Shown one piece after another: positions 1 through 10,435 of a stretch of DNA of 64,000 bases. Both the position numbers and the translations under genes were made by a program. The notes under the pieces were generated by a model that saw only the letters and a program-made list of their open reading frames with translations, did no database searches and was not told the DNA's origin. The first letter of the stretch is position 1; every line of letters begins with the position of its first letter. Source of the DNA: Ypsolopha sequella (Eukaryota > Arthropoda > Insecta > Lepidoptera > Ypsolophidae); NCBI GenBank assembly GCA_934047225.1, contig OW203992.1, positions 18,837,501-18,901,500 of the forward strand. Direction: 5' to 3'.

Positions 1-465
1 ATCGACCAAAGTTTATATTCTCTGATCAATATTTTGGTCGAAGCCTGAATGAGCGTTTTTCTCGTTGTTTTTTTTGTTAGTTCTTAGCTTTTCTCCAGAT
101 GGCGCTGTCCATGTCATCATAAATAAAATGTGTTTCGTGGCAATCAATCACAGTCAAAGTGGTTTTTTCGTTTGCTAAAGAATACGACAGTGCCTTCTAG
201 TTCTAGGAATCTTATTTAACACTCAATTTGACATAAGGAAAAACGCTCACTGTATCCTGTTTTTACTTTTTGAAATTGTCTATTTATTTCGATTTTTTAA
301 GTTCAATAGAGAATATTGTATTGTATTGTTATGTGTCATACCTGGACATTCGATCTGGGGGTCGGTAATGTTGACTTTTCGTTTGGATCATTCCAAATAC
401 CTGAAACAATAGGTATATACATTAGGGTGGTCCAAGTTTGTATGAAAAAAAAATTTTGATATTTT
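1..465. other. AT-rich flank of LTR element
   Basis: No gene is visible. A short 11-base inverted pair (tgagcgttttt near 49 and its reverse complement near 239) is present but too short to call an element. The last 60 bases carry an A-run and end in the ATACT that became the target duplication of the BEL element. Confidence 0.4.
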
Positions 466-470
466 ATACT

Positions 471-952
471 TGTTCACGCTAGACCGTGACGCATGATTCG
501 CACCCGCAGGCGGGGATGACCCCCCCCCCGCCGCGCGCCGGTCGAGGCGCGCGGGGGCGCTGGTCTCGCTCTGTTCGGATCGACGAGCCTCGCTAGGCGC
601 ACGCGCGCGCGCCCGCGCAGCCGACAGCTCTAAACAATAGACATTCGCGTCAGCACAAACAATATCGCGTACCTAAAGTGTAGTGTTAATACAAGTGCTG
701 TGTACATCACTCAAACCAGGACATTCAATACATCCCTGCACAGACGCCAGCTCAACTAGCCAACAAGAAGGCTCAGCACGTCACCGCATCTCTTGTCGGC
801 CCATCGAGAAGCTCAGCACGTCACCGCATCTCTTGTCGGCCCATCGAGAACAACATTCCAACAAAGGTCAGTTTACCCACAATCTTTTTCTTATCCTGTC
901 TGCTCTCCCACTCAAATTCCATCAGCCCTGCATCCTGTAGCCAGCGGCTACA
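471..952 (+). repeat. 5' LTR of BEL/Pao element
   Basis: The LTR starts TGTTCACGCT and ends GCGGCTACA. It contains a run of ten C, a very GC-rich block around 520-620, and a perfect 40-bp tandem duplication (771-810 and 811-850). The same duplication is in the 3' LTR, so it predates this insertion. Confidence 0.92.
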
Positions 953-954
953 TT

Positions 955-978
955 TTGGTCCTTCGGCCGGATCGAATT
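955..978 (+). promoter_or_regulatory. Primer-binding site, tRNA-Tyr-like
   Basis: Three bases after the LTR lies TGGTCCTTCGGCCGGATCGA. Its reverse complement resembles the 3' end of animal tRNA-Tyr (TTCGAATCCGGCTCGAAGGA plus CCA, from memory), with two single-base gaps. Reverse transcription of the element would be primed here. Confidence 0.55.
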
Positions 979-2137
979 CTGGTCCTTACAGTCCATTTTC
1001 ACATTTTTGGCCCCTCGAACCGTTACTGAACCAGCCCCCGTCGATTTATTACAGTCCATTTTCAATCCAAGAAAATTTTTGGTTTATATCACCCCCCGCC
1101 TATCCCCCGCCGGCCCATAACTTTGTTTTGAACCAGCCCCCGTCGATTTACTACAGTCCATTTTCACCCGGTTACATATTTTGCCCCCTTTCCCGGCAAA
1201 AAATATTTTGTGGTTTCGAATACCTATCGCGGGTAGATAATTAGAACCGCCGCCTGGAACATTCCATTTATCGGTTAGAACCGACCCCCCCACGCCCCTT
1301 TACAGAATAACTCATTTTCATCACGGTTGTAATTATTGTTCAGCTCAGATAATATAATTATATCCATTCGGCCCAATTGTTTATTACAGTCCACTATATT
1401 TCTTTATTAAACCCCCCCCGTCACTTCCAGGGATTAATTATCAGCCCTTATAAACCCCATACGTAAAATTAATTAAACTCAAAGTCAGCATTTTGCTCAA
1501 CATTTTTTACATGTAATTCCCGACCCAATCTTTTCAAATGTTCTCGAAGTGATTCAACTTTGCTCGTAAATACATAGTTCACATTTTAGTTTCATATCGT
1601 GTTACAACGTTTTGAGTACCTACACTTCACTTTGTTTTCTATCGCGCGAAGAGGTGCAAATCTACCCACTGTCAAAGATAGTTCTCGTATCTTGCGAGAT
1701 ATTTTTTTGTGAGAGTATAAATTCGCTTTATTTCGTGCATATACATACGTATTACGTATATTACTACGATTGTAATCTTGTAATCACGGTAATCTTGTGT
1801 TGCAGTAATATATTGCCGAACAGTTTTATCCTGATATTGTCTGCTTTTTATAGTAAATTTTTTTTTTTTTGTTTTTTCATCTCATCTCTGCTTTTATTGT
1901 TTATGGTGCACATATAGGGTGTTCCACGTTGGTTTGTCAGCTCATATACAGGTTGTTTTTTAAAAAAAAAAAATTTTTAATTTTTTTTCTTTCTCTCTCT
2001 GTCGGGTTTATTTTCCGTGTTCCGTTTGAACATGGCTTTTGTTATTTCGGCCCGCGCAAGTTACAAGCTATCCGCACGTTGGAGTTGGTAGCGCTCAAGT
2101 TTTTAATAACTCATTTTCACATATAGTCACACTCATC

Positions 2138-2350
2138 ACACATTCAATCAGCACATACACACTCAACTCATTTTCACTCACACATTCAATCAGCACATAC
2201 ACACTCAACTCATTTTCACTCACACATTCAATCAGCACATACACACTCAGCTCATTTTCACTCACACATTCAATCAGCACATATAGACACACTCAGCTCA
2301 TTTTCACTCACACATTCACTCATCAGATACACATTCAGCTCATTTTCACT
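2138..2350. repeat. 42-bp tandem repeats inside the BEL interior
   Basis: About five head-to-tail copies of a 42-bp unit containing 'attcaatcagcacatacac' and 'ctcattttcact'. The unit is a multiple of three, so open frames run through on both strands, giving low-complexity 14-residue repeats. I treat these frames as by-products, not genes. Confidence 0.85.
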
Positions 2351-2431
2351 CAATGAAACCAGCACTCAACGCACTCAGCACACTTATCACACACACACTC
2401 ATCACATACACACTCATTTCATTTTCACTCA

Positions 2432-3094
2432 ATGACTTCAACTCCAACAGAGAATTCTTGTAACCCCGCACAACGTGTAGTGAACGTCACTAACACACCA
2501 ATAATAGCAGACGTACATGGTCAATTTCACTCAGCACGAGCCCTGTTAGGTTTTATCTCACGTCGCGGTACTCCAGTTCTCATTCGCTCAGACTGCGGCA
2601 CAAACTATGATGCAATCACTCACAAGCTCGCGAATCAGCACATAACTTGGTTCGGCGCTCTGCACGAAATAATACTCAACTCAAGAACCCTCTGCCCGAT
2701 TTCATCCGACCCTACGGACTTTGAACCTCTCACGGCCGGACATTTCATTATTGGTCGTCCGCTCACCGCTCTACCTGAGCAGTCTTTTGACGACAGACCC
2801 ATATCTGCTCTTAAACGGTTTCAACTCATTCAAGCGCTCTCTCAGCGCTTTTGGATTCTCTGGTCCAGATCCTACCTCCATACCCTGCAAACCCGCCCCA
2901 ATCAGCTCTCCCCTTCCTCCCCTCCTCAAGTGGGTGAACTGGTCCTCATCAAAGAGGATGACTTGCCTCCGCTCCAATGGAAGTTGGGGAGAATTCTCCG
3001 CACAATGCCTGGCAAGGATGGAGTGATCCAAGTTGTGGATCTGGACACAGCCCATGGAGCCGCAGCCCCGGCCCCCCCAGGATGTTCACGCTAG
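2432..3094 (+). pseudogene. BEL/Pao integrase C-terminal remnant
   Basis: This 220-codon frame reads as the 3' end of a BEL/Pao polyprotein. The early part resembles an integrase core strand around a conserved SD-x-GTN motif (here SDCGTNY, about residue 55). Soon afterwards the frame jumps to the segment leading to 'LNSRTL' and 'LTAGHFIIGRPLTALPE', then a W-rich helix region and 'VLIKEDDLPPLQWKLGRI', the domain that follows integrase in this group (DUF5641-like). Roughly 70 residues expected between these parts, including the catalytic Glu of the DDE triad, are missing. The frame stays open across the junction, so the deletion was in frame. The product cannot be an active integrase. The last codons run into the 3' LTR. 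Confidence 0.85.
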
Positions 3095-3564
3095 ACCGTG
3101 ACGCATGATTCGCACCCGCAGGCGGGGATGACCCCCCCCCCGCCGCGCGCCGGTCGAGGCGCGCGGGGGCGCTGGTCTCGCTTTGTTCGGATCGACGAGC
3201 CTCGCTAGGCGCACGCGCGCGCGCCCGCGCAGCCGACAGCTCTAAACAATAGACATTCGCGTCAGCACAAACAATATCGCGTACCTAAAGTGTAGTGTTA
3301 ATACAAGTGCTGTGTACATCACTCAAACCAGGACATTCAATACATCCCTGCACAGACGCCAGCTCAACTAGCCAACAAGAAGGCTCAGCACGTCACCGCA
3401 TCTCTTGTCGGCCCATCGAGAAGCTCAGCACGTCACCGCATCTCTTGTCGGCCCATCGAGAACAACATTCCAACAAAGGTCAGTTTACCCACAATCTTTT
3501 TCTTATCCTGTCTGCTCTCCCACTCAAATTCCATCAGCCCTGCATCCTGTAGCCAGCGGCTACA
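3083..3564 (+). repeat. 3' LTR of BEL/Pao element
   Basis: Same length as the 5' LTR and nearly identical, including the 40-bp tandem duplication (3383-3422 and 3423-3462). The GC-rich stretch just before it (3061-3082, 'gccccggccccccca') occupies the place where the polypurine tract is expected. Confidence 0.92.
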
Positions 3565-3569
3565 ATACT

Positions 3570-4685
3570 TGCTCCACAAGTCTTTTCTCGTTCGGTTATC
3601 AACAGAAAAGTTATATACCAAAATTGAGCCTTCTGTGACCACGTTTAGAGGTCGCTATGATTTGCAAGTAAAATATTATTTTACAAATACATATTATACA
3701 TTATACATACATACATATATTATACATATATTATGTTTAGAGTACACGAAATTGGCAGTTGTTAGGGAAGTATATCATTGTATATTACGAGGCCAACAAT
3801 TGCAAATTTTTTATTTTCTGTTTATATTATTCAAGTCTACTAACTTATTTGATGTAATAAATACGAAACTCCTTGGGGCACGAGTACGAGCACTCCTCCC
3901 CTCACTGACTGGTAATTTTTAGGGTTCCGTAGTACCTACAATTTATAAAGGGAACCTTTATGGCGAGACACCGTTATCCGTCCGTCCGTATGTCACAGCC
4001 TCATAAATTTTGCACTTGAAATTTGACACAAAAAATAGCATTAATTCGCCCACAAAACAAGGTGCAAAAACAAATTGAAATTGTTACAAATATATCCAAA
4101 ACAAAACTGAGAAAAAGAAATCCTAAAAATACAATATGGATGACAAGTTGTATACAATAAAGAGCCGATTATAAAGATATATCTCTTTACTATGTTTACT
4201 GGCACTGATTTCGAGAAATCTTTGAATAACCACAAAAATGTATATCCCCTTATCTCCAAAACTGGTGGACCGAATAACATGAAAAAAAAAGTCAATTATA
4301 GATCATAACTATTCATAACTGCACAATTACAGGAAAACTATAGCAGTTTAAAAAAGTTGAACACAAATAAGAAATAAAAAAAAAGTTAAATAAAAAATGT
4401 ATTTTTAGTAAAATACAATATAGTCATCAAATTGTAGGTATCTTTTGTCATGTCTTTTTTTTTTTAACATAAACTGATACTATACATCAAATTACTTATA
4501 TCTACTTTAACCAAGGGATAAGAAAATACAAGACAGCAGAAATTCAGGTTAATGAAAAAAGAAAAACATATATATCTTTGCCTACCTGTCTCATATAGTC
4601 TATTTCCTTTTACAGTCTGTAATTAATTAATGTTAACTCTTAAGAGGAATCAAAAGTTAGGAAATTATATTAATTAATTAAATTA
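3570..4685. other. Gene-free stretch with Lepidoptera repeat remnants
   Basis: Contains an imperfect ATAC/TATA microsatellite (3695-3735) and, around 3918-4020, the words 'agggttccgta' and 'ccgtccgtccgt' typical of the dispersed Lepidoptera repeat seen complete at 34355. The phrase 'tttcgagaaatct' occurs here (4209) and again near 5083 with similar surroundings, so the two flanks of the LINE fragment at 4686 share sequence. No gene seen. Confidence 0.5.
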
Positions 4686-4985
4686 TTATCTACTATCATC
4701 AAAATCGGTATCACTATAACACCATGCTTCACCATCATCCAAATATTCATTTATTTTATAATATGCCTTTTTCAGTAGGCCCTGCTTAATATACTGTTTA
4801 AACTTATTCTCTGACAAAGTAAGGACCTCCTTTGGAAGTTTATTGTAAAATCTTATACCATGTCCTACGAAAGAGGTACTCACTTTGGCGAGTCTGATTT
4901 TTGGAAAAGCCAGTTTATACTTATTTCTGGTTTCCTTACAATGTTGCTCACCAAGCCTTGGGAGAGACACAACATTTTTTCTGAC
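4686..4985 (-). pseudogene. CR1/Jockey-type LINE ORF2 C-terminus
   Basis: On the minus strand the frame reads 'TRNKYKLAFPKIRLAKVS', then 'GIRFYNKLPKEV' and a Lys-rich tail with 'KAYYKINEYLDD'. This is the characteristic end of the reverse-transcriptase polyprotein of CR1/Jockey-group LINEs in Lepidoptera. Only about the last 95 codons exist, so it is a 5'-truncated dead copy. Which clade it belongs to cannot be settled from this fragment. Confidence 0.7.
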
Positions 4986-5424
4986 CTATCTAAGGACTTG
5001 GTAAATATATTCACAAGGAACAGTTAATATATTAAAGAGTGAATAAAAAAATATATAGTTAGGCTATATTTAGTTGCATCTATTTCGAGAAATCTTCGAA
5101 AAACCACAAACAAAATGTATATAGGAAAAATATGAAAAAGATCATGGTAATATGTGATTTACGAAAAGATTACAGCAAAAATATTCTTTATTGCACATGA
5201 AACATTAAACATATAAAAAATGCAAAAAAAAACTGTACAAAGGCGAGCTTATTTCTACTGAAATCTCTACCAGCCAACCTGTAGGTGTGGTGAAATACAA
5301 AAATATGAAAAGGTAGGCAAAGTGTACAACAAAATAGCATGAAATTTTTCAAAGAATATTTAAATAGATACATTTTACAACAAGATAAATTAGACTATCT
5401 ACTAAATTTATAAATGAATAATTA

Positions 5425-5580
5425 TATATTATATATAATTATTTAAAAATACATATAACTATAAGGGGAAAATATATATATATATATATTTAAAGTTATA
5501 ATATATACAAATATATTTATATATATACACACATACAACAAAATACATAAAATAAAGGTATATAAAATTAAACAGATAAC
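5425..5580. repeat. AT microsatellite
   Basis: Long TA/ATAT runs (for example 5471-5490), lying just beyond the 3' end of the LINE copy at 5613. Confidence 0.7.
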
Positions 5581-5612
5581 CCAAAAATTCAAAAATAAAA
5601 AATATTAAAAAA

Positions 5613-6740
5613 TTAAAGAACAGAAAGGAAGTGCTCTTTCAGTTTCTTTTTAAACGTAAACACAGAAGGACAATCTCTAATGTGTTTTGGCAACTTATTC
5701 CACATACGTGCAGCACGGGCCGTGAAGGAGTTATAATAATAGTCAGTTTTACATGACGGTACTTGTATCCCATGCTCTCTGGGGCCTATCACGAGAAGGT
5801 AAGAGCTTAAAGCGGTCACGAATATTCTCAGGGGCACACGGATTTTTGAGAATATTATAAAGTAGCGTGAGCATAATATGGTAGTTTCTTCGTGAACGAA
5901 TTGGTAGCCACTTCATTTTGACGTCGGTAATCGGAGACGTGATCATATTTACGCAAATTGAAAACAAAACGAATGCCAAGGTTCTGAAGCCGCTCTAGCT
6001 TGTTAAGGCGCTACGAAAAAAAAATCGACACTTTAAGAACGTGCATATCTACTTCAGTAAATAATGTATTATTTTGAAAAAAAAAAATTTTTTTGGATGA
6101 ATTTTTCTAGGGATCTGTTATAACAGAAATGCGATTGGAGAAATTCGGCTCGATAGAAATATTTATTGAAGTGAGGTCTTTTTCGGCACCAATTCTCCTG
6201 GTTTGACAATTTAGAATGACATATGGACTGCAATTATACTTTATTAGATGGGTTTTAACAATATCTAGGACCTGGTTAAACGAAATTTTGATAGCAACTT
6301 TAGTACATTTTATATCAATAAAAAACCGAATTTTTGCTACTTTTCCACGAATCCGTCCCTCTCCCACTGAGAGTTTTTTCGCATATGGAGTAACAGGGAC
6401 GCTAAAACTTTTACATATCGCTTTAACAAGGTCCTCGGTAGCATCCATAAAACAAATGTCAGCGTAATCAAGTAGGGGCAACAGCAGAGTCTGCGCAAGC
6501 ATCACCTTTGTTTTATAAGGCAAGAAGTATTGAAGCCTTATGAGAGAGTGGAATGAAAAGTGCATGCGCCGACTAATTTCATTAACTTGAGCTTGCCAAG
6601 ACAAGCAGCAGTCCATTGCGAGGCCAAGATTTTTTACTTTGTCGGAGAATGGAATAGCAACATTATTGTACTTAACCGTAGGAATTGTTTTGATCTCCAT
6701 ATTGTGACGAAGACGCTGGCTACCAATAATAAATATAACG
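5613..6740 (-). pseudogene. LINE ORF2 3' part, interrupted by a TTAA element
   Basis: Minus-strand LINE fragment in two pieces: 6427-6740 (reverse-transcriptase thumb region, with 'VKNLGLAMDCCLSW' and 'LLLPLLDYADICFMD') and 5613-6002 (C-terminal region, with 'MKWLPIRSRRNYHIM' and 'FTARAARMWNKLPKHI'). The TTAA element at 6007-6422 splits them. Removing it and one TTAA copy rejoins the coding phase through GTTAAC. Two frameshifts lie in the C-terminal piece (near 5905 and 5765), so the LINE was already decaying or has decayed since. The upstream edge abuts a copy of the common Lepidoptera repeat. The group is CR1/Jockey-like; no catalytic RT motif is present in this remnant. Confidence 0.8.
6003..6426 (+). 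mobile_element. TTAA-flanked miniature element, copy 1 (piggyBac-like)
   Basis: A 416-bp unit (6007-6422) flanked by TTAA at 6003-6006 and 6423-6426, inserted inside a LINE frame, which proves the target duplication. Ends are GGCGCTACG and, reversed, AGCGATATG. The same family recurs at 13192, 27193 and 37501, all on the plus strand. TTAA targets are the hallmark of piggyBac transposases. The GGCG ends are not the usual CCY start of that superfamily, so the class is inferred from target choice only. An open minus-strand frame (~100 codons, with 'SFSVPVTPYAKK') runs through it without a recognised homologue. Confidence 0.85.
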
Positions 6741-6835
6741 GTTGAGAAATTCACGAAAACAAAATGACAAACAAAATTTTTCATCCACGATACAGAACCC
6801 TAGGTACGCGAGTCTGACTCGCACTTGACCGGTTT
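6727..6835 (-). repeat. Lepidoptera 'ccggccaagtgcgagtc' repeat, truncated
   Basis: Reverse-orientation copy that begins at 'accggtttata' (reading right to left) and shares over 90 bases with the forward copy at 16066, including the tail matching 'tcgtgagtttctcaaccg'. Confidence 0.75.
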
Positions 6836-7030
6836 ATACAAATAACACGGGCACATCCGAGAGACGGTGAGAAAAGGTACTTGTAATTATCATACATTTT
6901 GGCGCTAGGGGGTTATAAAAGTTTACGCCCTACGGTGCAACATTAATTTCCCCCATGAAGAGTATCCCGAGCAAATATGAGAGTATCATGTGTTTTAAAC
7001 GAGAATCGCTGCCAAATTAGGTAAACGGAA

Positions 7031-7425
7031 TAGTAGTTTATGCTACAAGGGCGTAAAGGAATAAATTACGAGGACGATTTAAAACACGAGCGTAGCGAGT
7101 GTTCTAAACGTAACCGAGTAATTTATTGCTTTTACGCCCGTGTATCATACTACATTTTTCAATGCATAGTGTGAGGAAATGAAAACTAATATAATCTTGT
7201 GAACTTTAAATTATAATTGGCTAAAAAGGACTGTATCCAGAGCCTTTAAACAGTGAAAAAAAAAAGTATAACGTCTATGGTACACAGGAAAGCCCGCAGG
7301 TTAGCCAACCATTGTAAACAAATAAAAAAAAATAATAATAATAAAGCCCTAGGGCAAAATAATCGACTTTCTGTTCGGTTTTGATGCATAAAAAGTGGGC
7401 CTTTACGAGCACATGCATTGAAAAA
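7031..7425. repeat. Dispersed composite inverted-repeat element, copy 1
   Basis: Shared with 38649-38995. The left part folds back on itself: 'tagtttatgctacaaggg' is complemented near 7115-7156 by 'cccgtgtatcatacta'. The right part (about 7157-7425) has 11-base inverted ends TTTTTCAATGC / GCATTGAAAAA. Copy 2 lacks about 50 bases of the left fold. It may be one element or a miniature element joined to a fold-back unit. Confidence 0.7.
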
Positions 7426-7939
7426 CAATTTACAAATTGCTACAATAGTTTCGTTTACAAAACCGGAACGTTTTAAATTAAAATAATTTTTTCATCCATT
7501 TCACATTCTGATGAACACCGTATGAACTCGTATTACTGTCCAATGTTTCCGTATAAAATGTTCTCGAAATATTTATTGCGCTGACGGGCATCGGAACAAG
7601 ATAAAATACATTAGTGGTTGCAGGCACGCCCTGGGCATGATTCATGCGCTTTGAAGTGGAAACTATGTATTTGAACGGTTCTCTGATGTACCGATATTGA
7701 GGACGAGTGGTTGGCTAGACCGCAATTGGCGGCCCGCTAACACTAATCCCGATGACCCATATAAAAGACCAACCCGTCCACCAAGCAGTTGCTCAACTAA
7801 TCCTGATGTTGTTTGGCGGAGTAACGTGTTGTTTAACTCGTCGGTCGATCGATGATAGTGTTTTTCAGAAGCCAGGATCTGATGCATAAGGGACCATTTA
7901 CGATTCCATCAAATTGCGGATTTTTACGTCACACCTGTG
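7426..7939. promoter_or_regulatory. Gene-free stretch with a TATA-like box
   Basis: 'atataaaagacc' (7759-7770) is followed about 30 bases later by 'gcagttgc', an arrangement compatible with a TATA box and an insect initiator. No transcript or reading frame downstream supports it. The rest is unremarkable. Confidence 0.2.
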
Positions 7940-8290
7940 CGGGGGCGTACGCAGGATTTCACTCGAGGGGGGGGGGGGGGCAGAAACTCAATAATATAGG
8001 TATAGGTTCTAAAACGAAAAAGACAAACAAATTATTGAACACTACGTATGTATTTTCTATATTAAATTTATCTTTAAAAAATTAGTCTCCGGAGATTTTA
8101 AGTAGTCCCTATGTATATAGCTTACCTACAGTATGTTTTAAAGACAATAGTTAGGTTTCAGTGTAAAGCGATATATTAATTTTAATACATAACACTTGCT
8201 TGTCTCACACTCCAGGGGGGGGGATATTTTTGCTCAGGGGGGGGCAGCTGCCCCTACCTGCCTCCCCCTGCGTATGCCCTTGCACCTGTG
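7932..8290. mobile_element. hAT-type miniature element with G-rich ends
   Basis: Element 7940-8282 (343 bp), flanked by identical 8-bp duplications CACCTGTG (7932-7939 and 8283-8290). Inverted ends are CGGGGGCGTACGCAGG and, reversed, CAAGGGCATACGCAGG. An 8-bp duplication and CA(R)GGG-like ends fit hAT. It carries G-runs (13 G near 7968) and no transposase. Confidence 0.88.
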
Positions 8291-9039
8291 TCTTTAATAA
8301 AAACACATTTGGAAATACTGATGAAATGCAGGGCTACCGGTATAAAAAATAAGGTAGTGCTTTTAGTGTTTTACGGTAGCGGTAGTTTGAATAAGTGGTT
8401 GAGTTTTAGGGTTACGCTACCGGAATATTACAGTACCGAATTCACAGGAGTGAGCGGGGCAGCGCGGGTAGTGGCGGTCGCGGAAGCGGCGCGGCATCCC
8501 GTAGTAACAAAGAACATTTTTGTTGTTTTGGGTTTATGTAGCGTAAAAAAAACAGTAGGGTTAATTTGCAAAAAATTTGGGTATCGCATTAAAAAGGTAT
8601 GACGTCATACCGTTTACTTTATAACCCATATTTTTTCGGTTATGCAAGCCCCGAATTGAAATGTGTACGATGATTGTACGTCCCGAATTTAACGTGAAGC
8701 ATCGAAACTAATGCGGGATAATATTTGTGCTGTTTTATACAGTTTTCTCCTCAATAGACTCGGCAGTAGGTTATAAATCTACGAATGTACGAAGGATGAA
8801 TGCATTCACACATACACTGCTCCACTTTCAGACAGAAAGTGGGTTGTGCCGCCATGCCGCCGCGCCGTTAGAAAATAAAAATAAAAGAACTTTTATCGTT
8901 CCACTCAACTAACGGTTGGTACTAAATACTGCTCGAGTTCGATACAGAGTTATTAAATAGAACAGGAATATTGATAACAATTTATAACTGAGATGAACAA
9001 AAGTGCGACAGCGCATGTTCCATGTCCGATACCCAACCT
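8291..9039. other. Gene-free stretch, locally GC-rich
   Basis: A GC-rich block lies at 8450-8500 ('gtggcggtcgcggaagcggc') and a palindromic TGACGTCA-like site near 8600. I see no convincing exon. Confidence 0.35.
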
Positions 9040-9203
9040 GGGGCTCTACCGCGTAATTCTCATTTGTATCAACTTCAAGCAAATGCATGCGAAGTTCAAC
9101 GCGTGCAAAAGAGATGGCATGTTAGGTGGGCGTCGTCGCACGCACGTCAAATTTCAATCTTAAGTTGATGTTGATGAAAATGAGAATTACGCGGTAGACC
9201 CAC
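9040..9203. mobile_element. Miniature inverted-repeat element, class unknown
   Basis: About 163 bp with ~30-base inverted ends built on 'TCTACCGCGTAATTCTCAT' (9045-9063) and its complement (9180-9198). No clear target duplication could be read, so the superfamily is open. Confidence 0.7.
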
Positions 9204-10435
9204 TGAAGCCTTCGATATTGAACTTCAAGACCTTAGAGCTGCGAGTGGATATTCGTAATTGGTAACAAATTGAGGTTGTAATTATGTCAGCCGAGTATTG
9301 CATACTAAACTCTAGAAGTGTTAACAAACTTGTCATGCACATATGCATGTAATCAATAAATCCGGTGGCACACTGCTGGTTGCACCGTAGAGGAACTACT
9401 TAAAAGAGGTGCAATGACGTTTGGTTTGTTCGAAATAAATTCCGCCAACTCTCTTTTTGGCTTTCACGTGCTCTAGCTAAGCCAAGCAGTGATAGGGAAA
9501 GAGATAGAGAATCCCCGGTTAGTGGGCGTGAGACACATAATATAGTCAAGTCTATGCAAAAACACGTATTAGTTGGTGAAATCGGACAGTAAGGCTTCCC
9601 TTCTCGGAGCTAGCTGTTCGATGGGATGCGCCCTCAATCCTGCTGTGCTTTGTCCCAGTTCCCGGTTACAATGGAAAGAGCTATTAGATTCGACGATGTG
9701 TGCTAACCAGTTTAATTCCTGTGCCAGTTAAACAACGTAGCGAGGGAGAAATAAAAGAGAATAGTGGAGTTGTGTTGAGAAGAGAGGTGTTAACGGAATA
9801 GCCCGGGCTCGTTTCATCCGGTGAGATCATTTCAACGTTGTTTAGTTCTGCCAATGAGCTTGTTTCCAGGTTTTATTTTATGTTTCACCCGTTTTCTGGC
9901 CCATTTAATTCTAAGTAGGTGAGCGCTTCCTTTTTCAATAATAGTGTTGCAATATGCTGCGTTGAATATTCGAAAGCATGAAAACTAAATTGAACCAACT
10001 AGCAGATTGGCACACCCTTCAATATGTCAATTCGAAACTAGACTGTGCGGTCTGGATCAGATTACCTTCCTTCCCTTTCAGATTAACTAACAAACTGCTA
10101 AATATGCAAATCTCCTGATCCTTTCTGCTGAAGACAAAGGAATGAATATTAATTGAAAACATTAATTAAGCCTATTATTTAATGTTCAAAATATTTCGTT
10201 TTATTGCTTCCTCATTGCCAGTTAAAACGCTTGGAATTTCCAAATATTTTGTGACGAGGTCAGCGAATTTATAGCAAAATATGTTGAATATACATTTCTA
10301 TTTTAGAGAGAGAGCGTGGTGGCGCCTTATCGCGGCCGGGGCTGCAGGCGCGGCCTGTGTGCTGTGGCTCCCTGTCCACAATCAGATTTGTGGCCCCAGC
10401 TCGCCTCCTCTCAAAATAATTGTACATCGCAAATA
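9204..10435. other. Gene-free stretch
   Basis: No exon, repeat or hairpin recognised apart from common AT-rich words. The 10310-10400 block is GC-rich and lies just left of the mariner. Confidence 0.35.

Larger units (their letters stand above)
466..3569 (+). mobile_element. Non-autonomous BEL/Pao LTR retrotransposon
   Basis: Two direct 482-bp LTRs (471-952 and 3083-3564) flank a 2,130-bp interior. The bases ATACT precede the left LTR (466-470) and follow the right LTR (3565-3569), a 5-bp target duplication. LTRs begin TGTT and end CTACA. They differ at one place I can see (c versus t in the 'tcgctctgttcgg' stretch near 571/3183), so insertion was recent. The interior carries only a shortened integrase tail; gag, protease, reverse transcriptase and RNase H are absent, so the copy must have moved with proteins from a full-length relative. 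BEL/Pao is assigned from the integrase C-terminal region. Confidence 0.92.

Noticed and set aside
49..249. 200-bp miniature element at the left edge
   Set aside because: Only about 11 bases of inverted sequence and no target duplication.
2095..2356. Open frames of 65-105 codons on both strands
   Set aside because: They are translations of the 42-bp tandem repeat inside the BEL element, with no independent coding signal.
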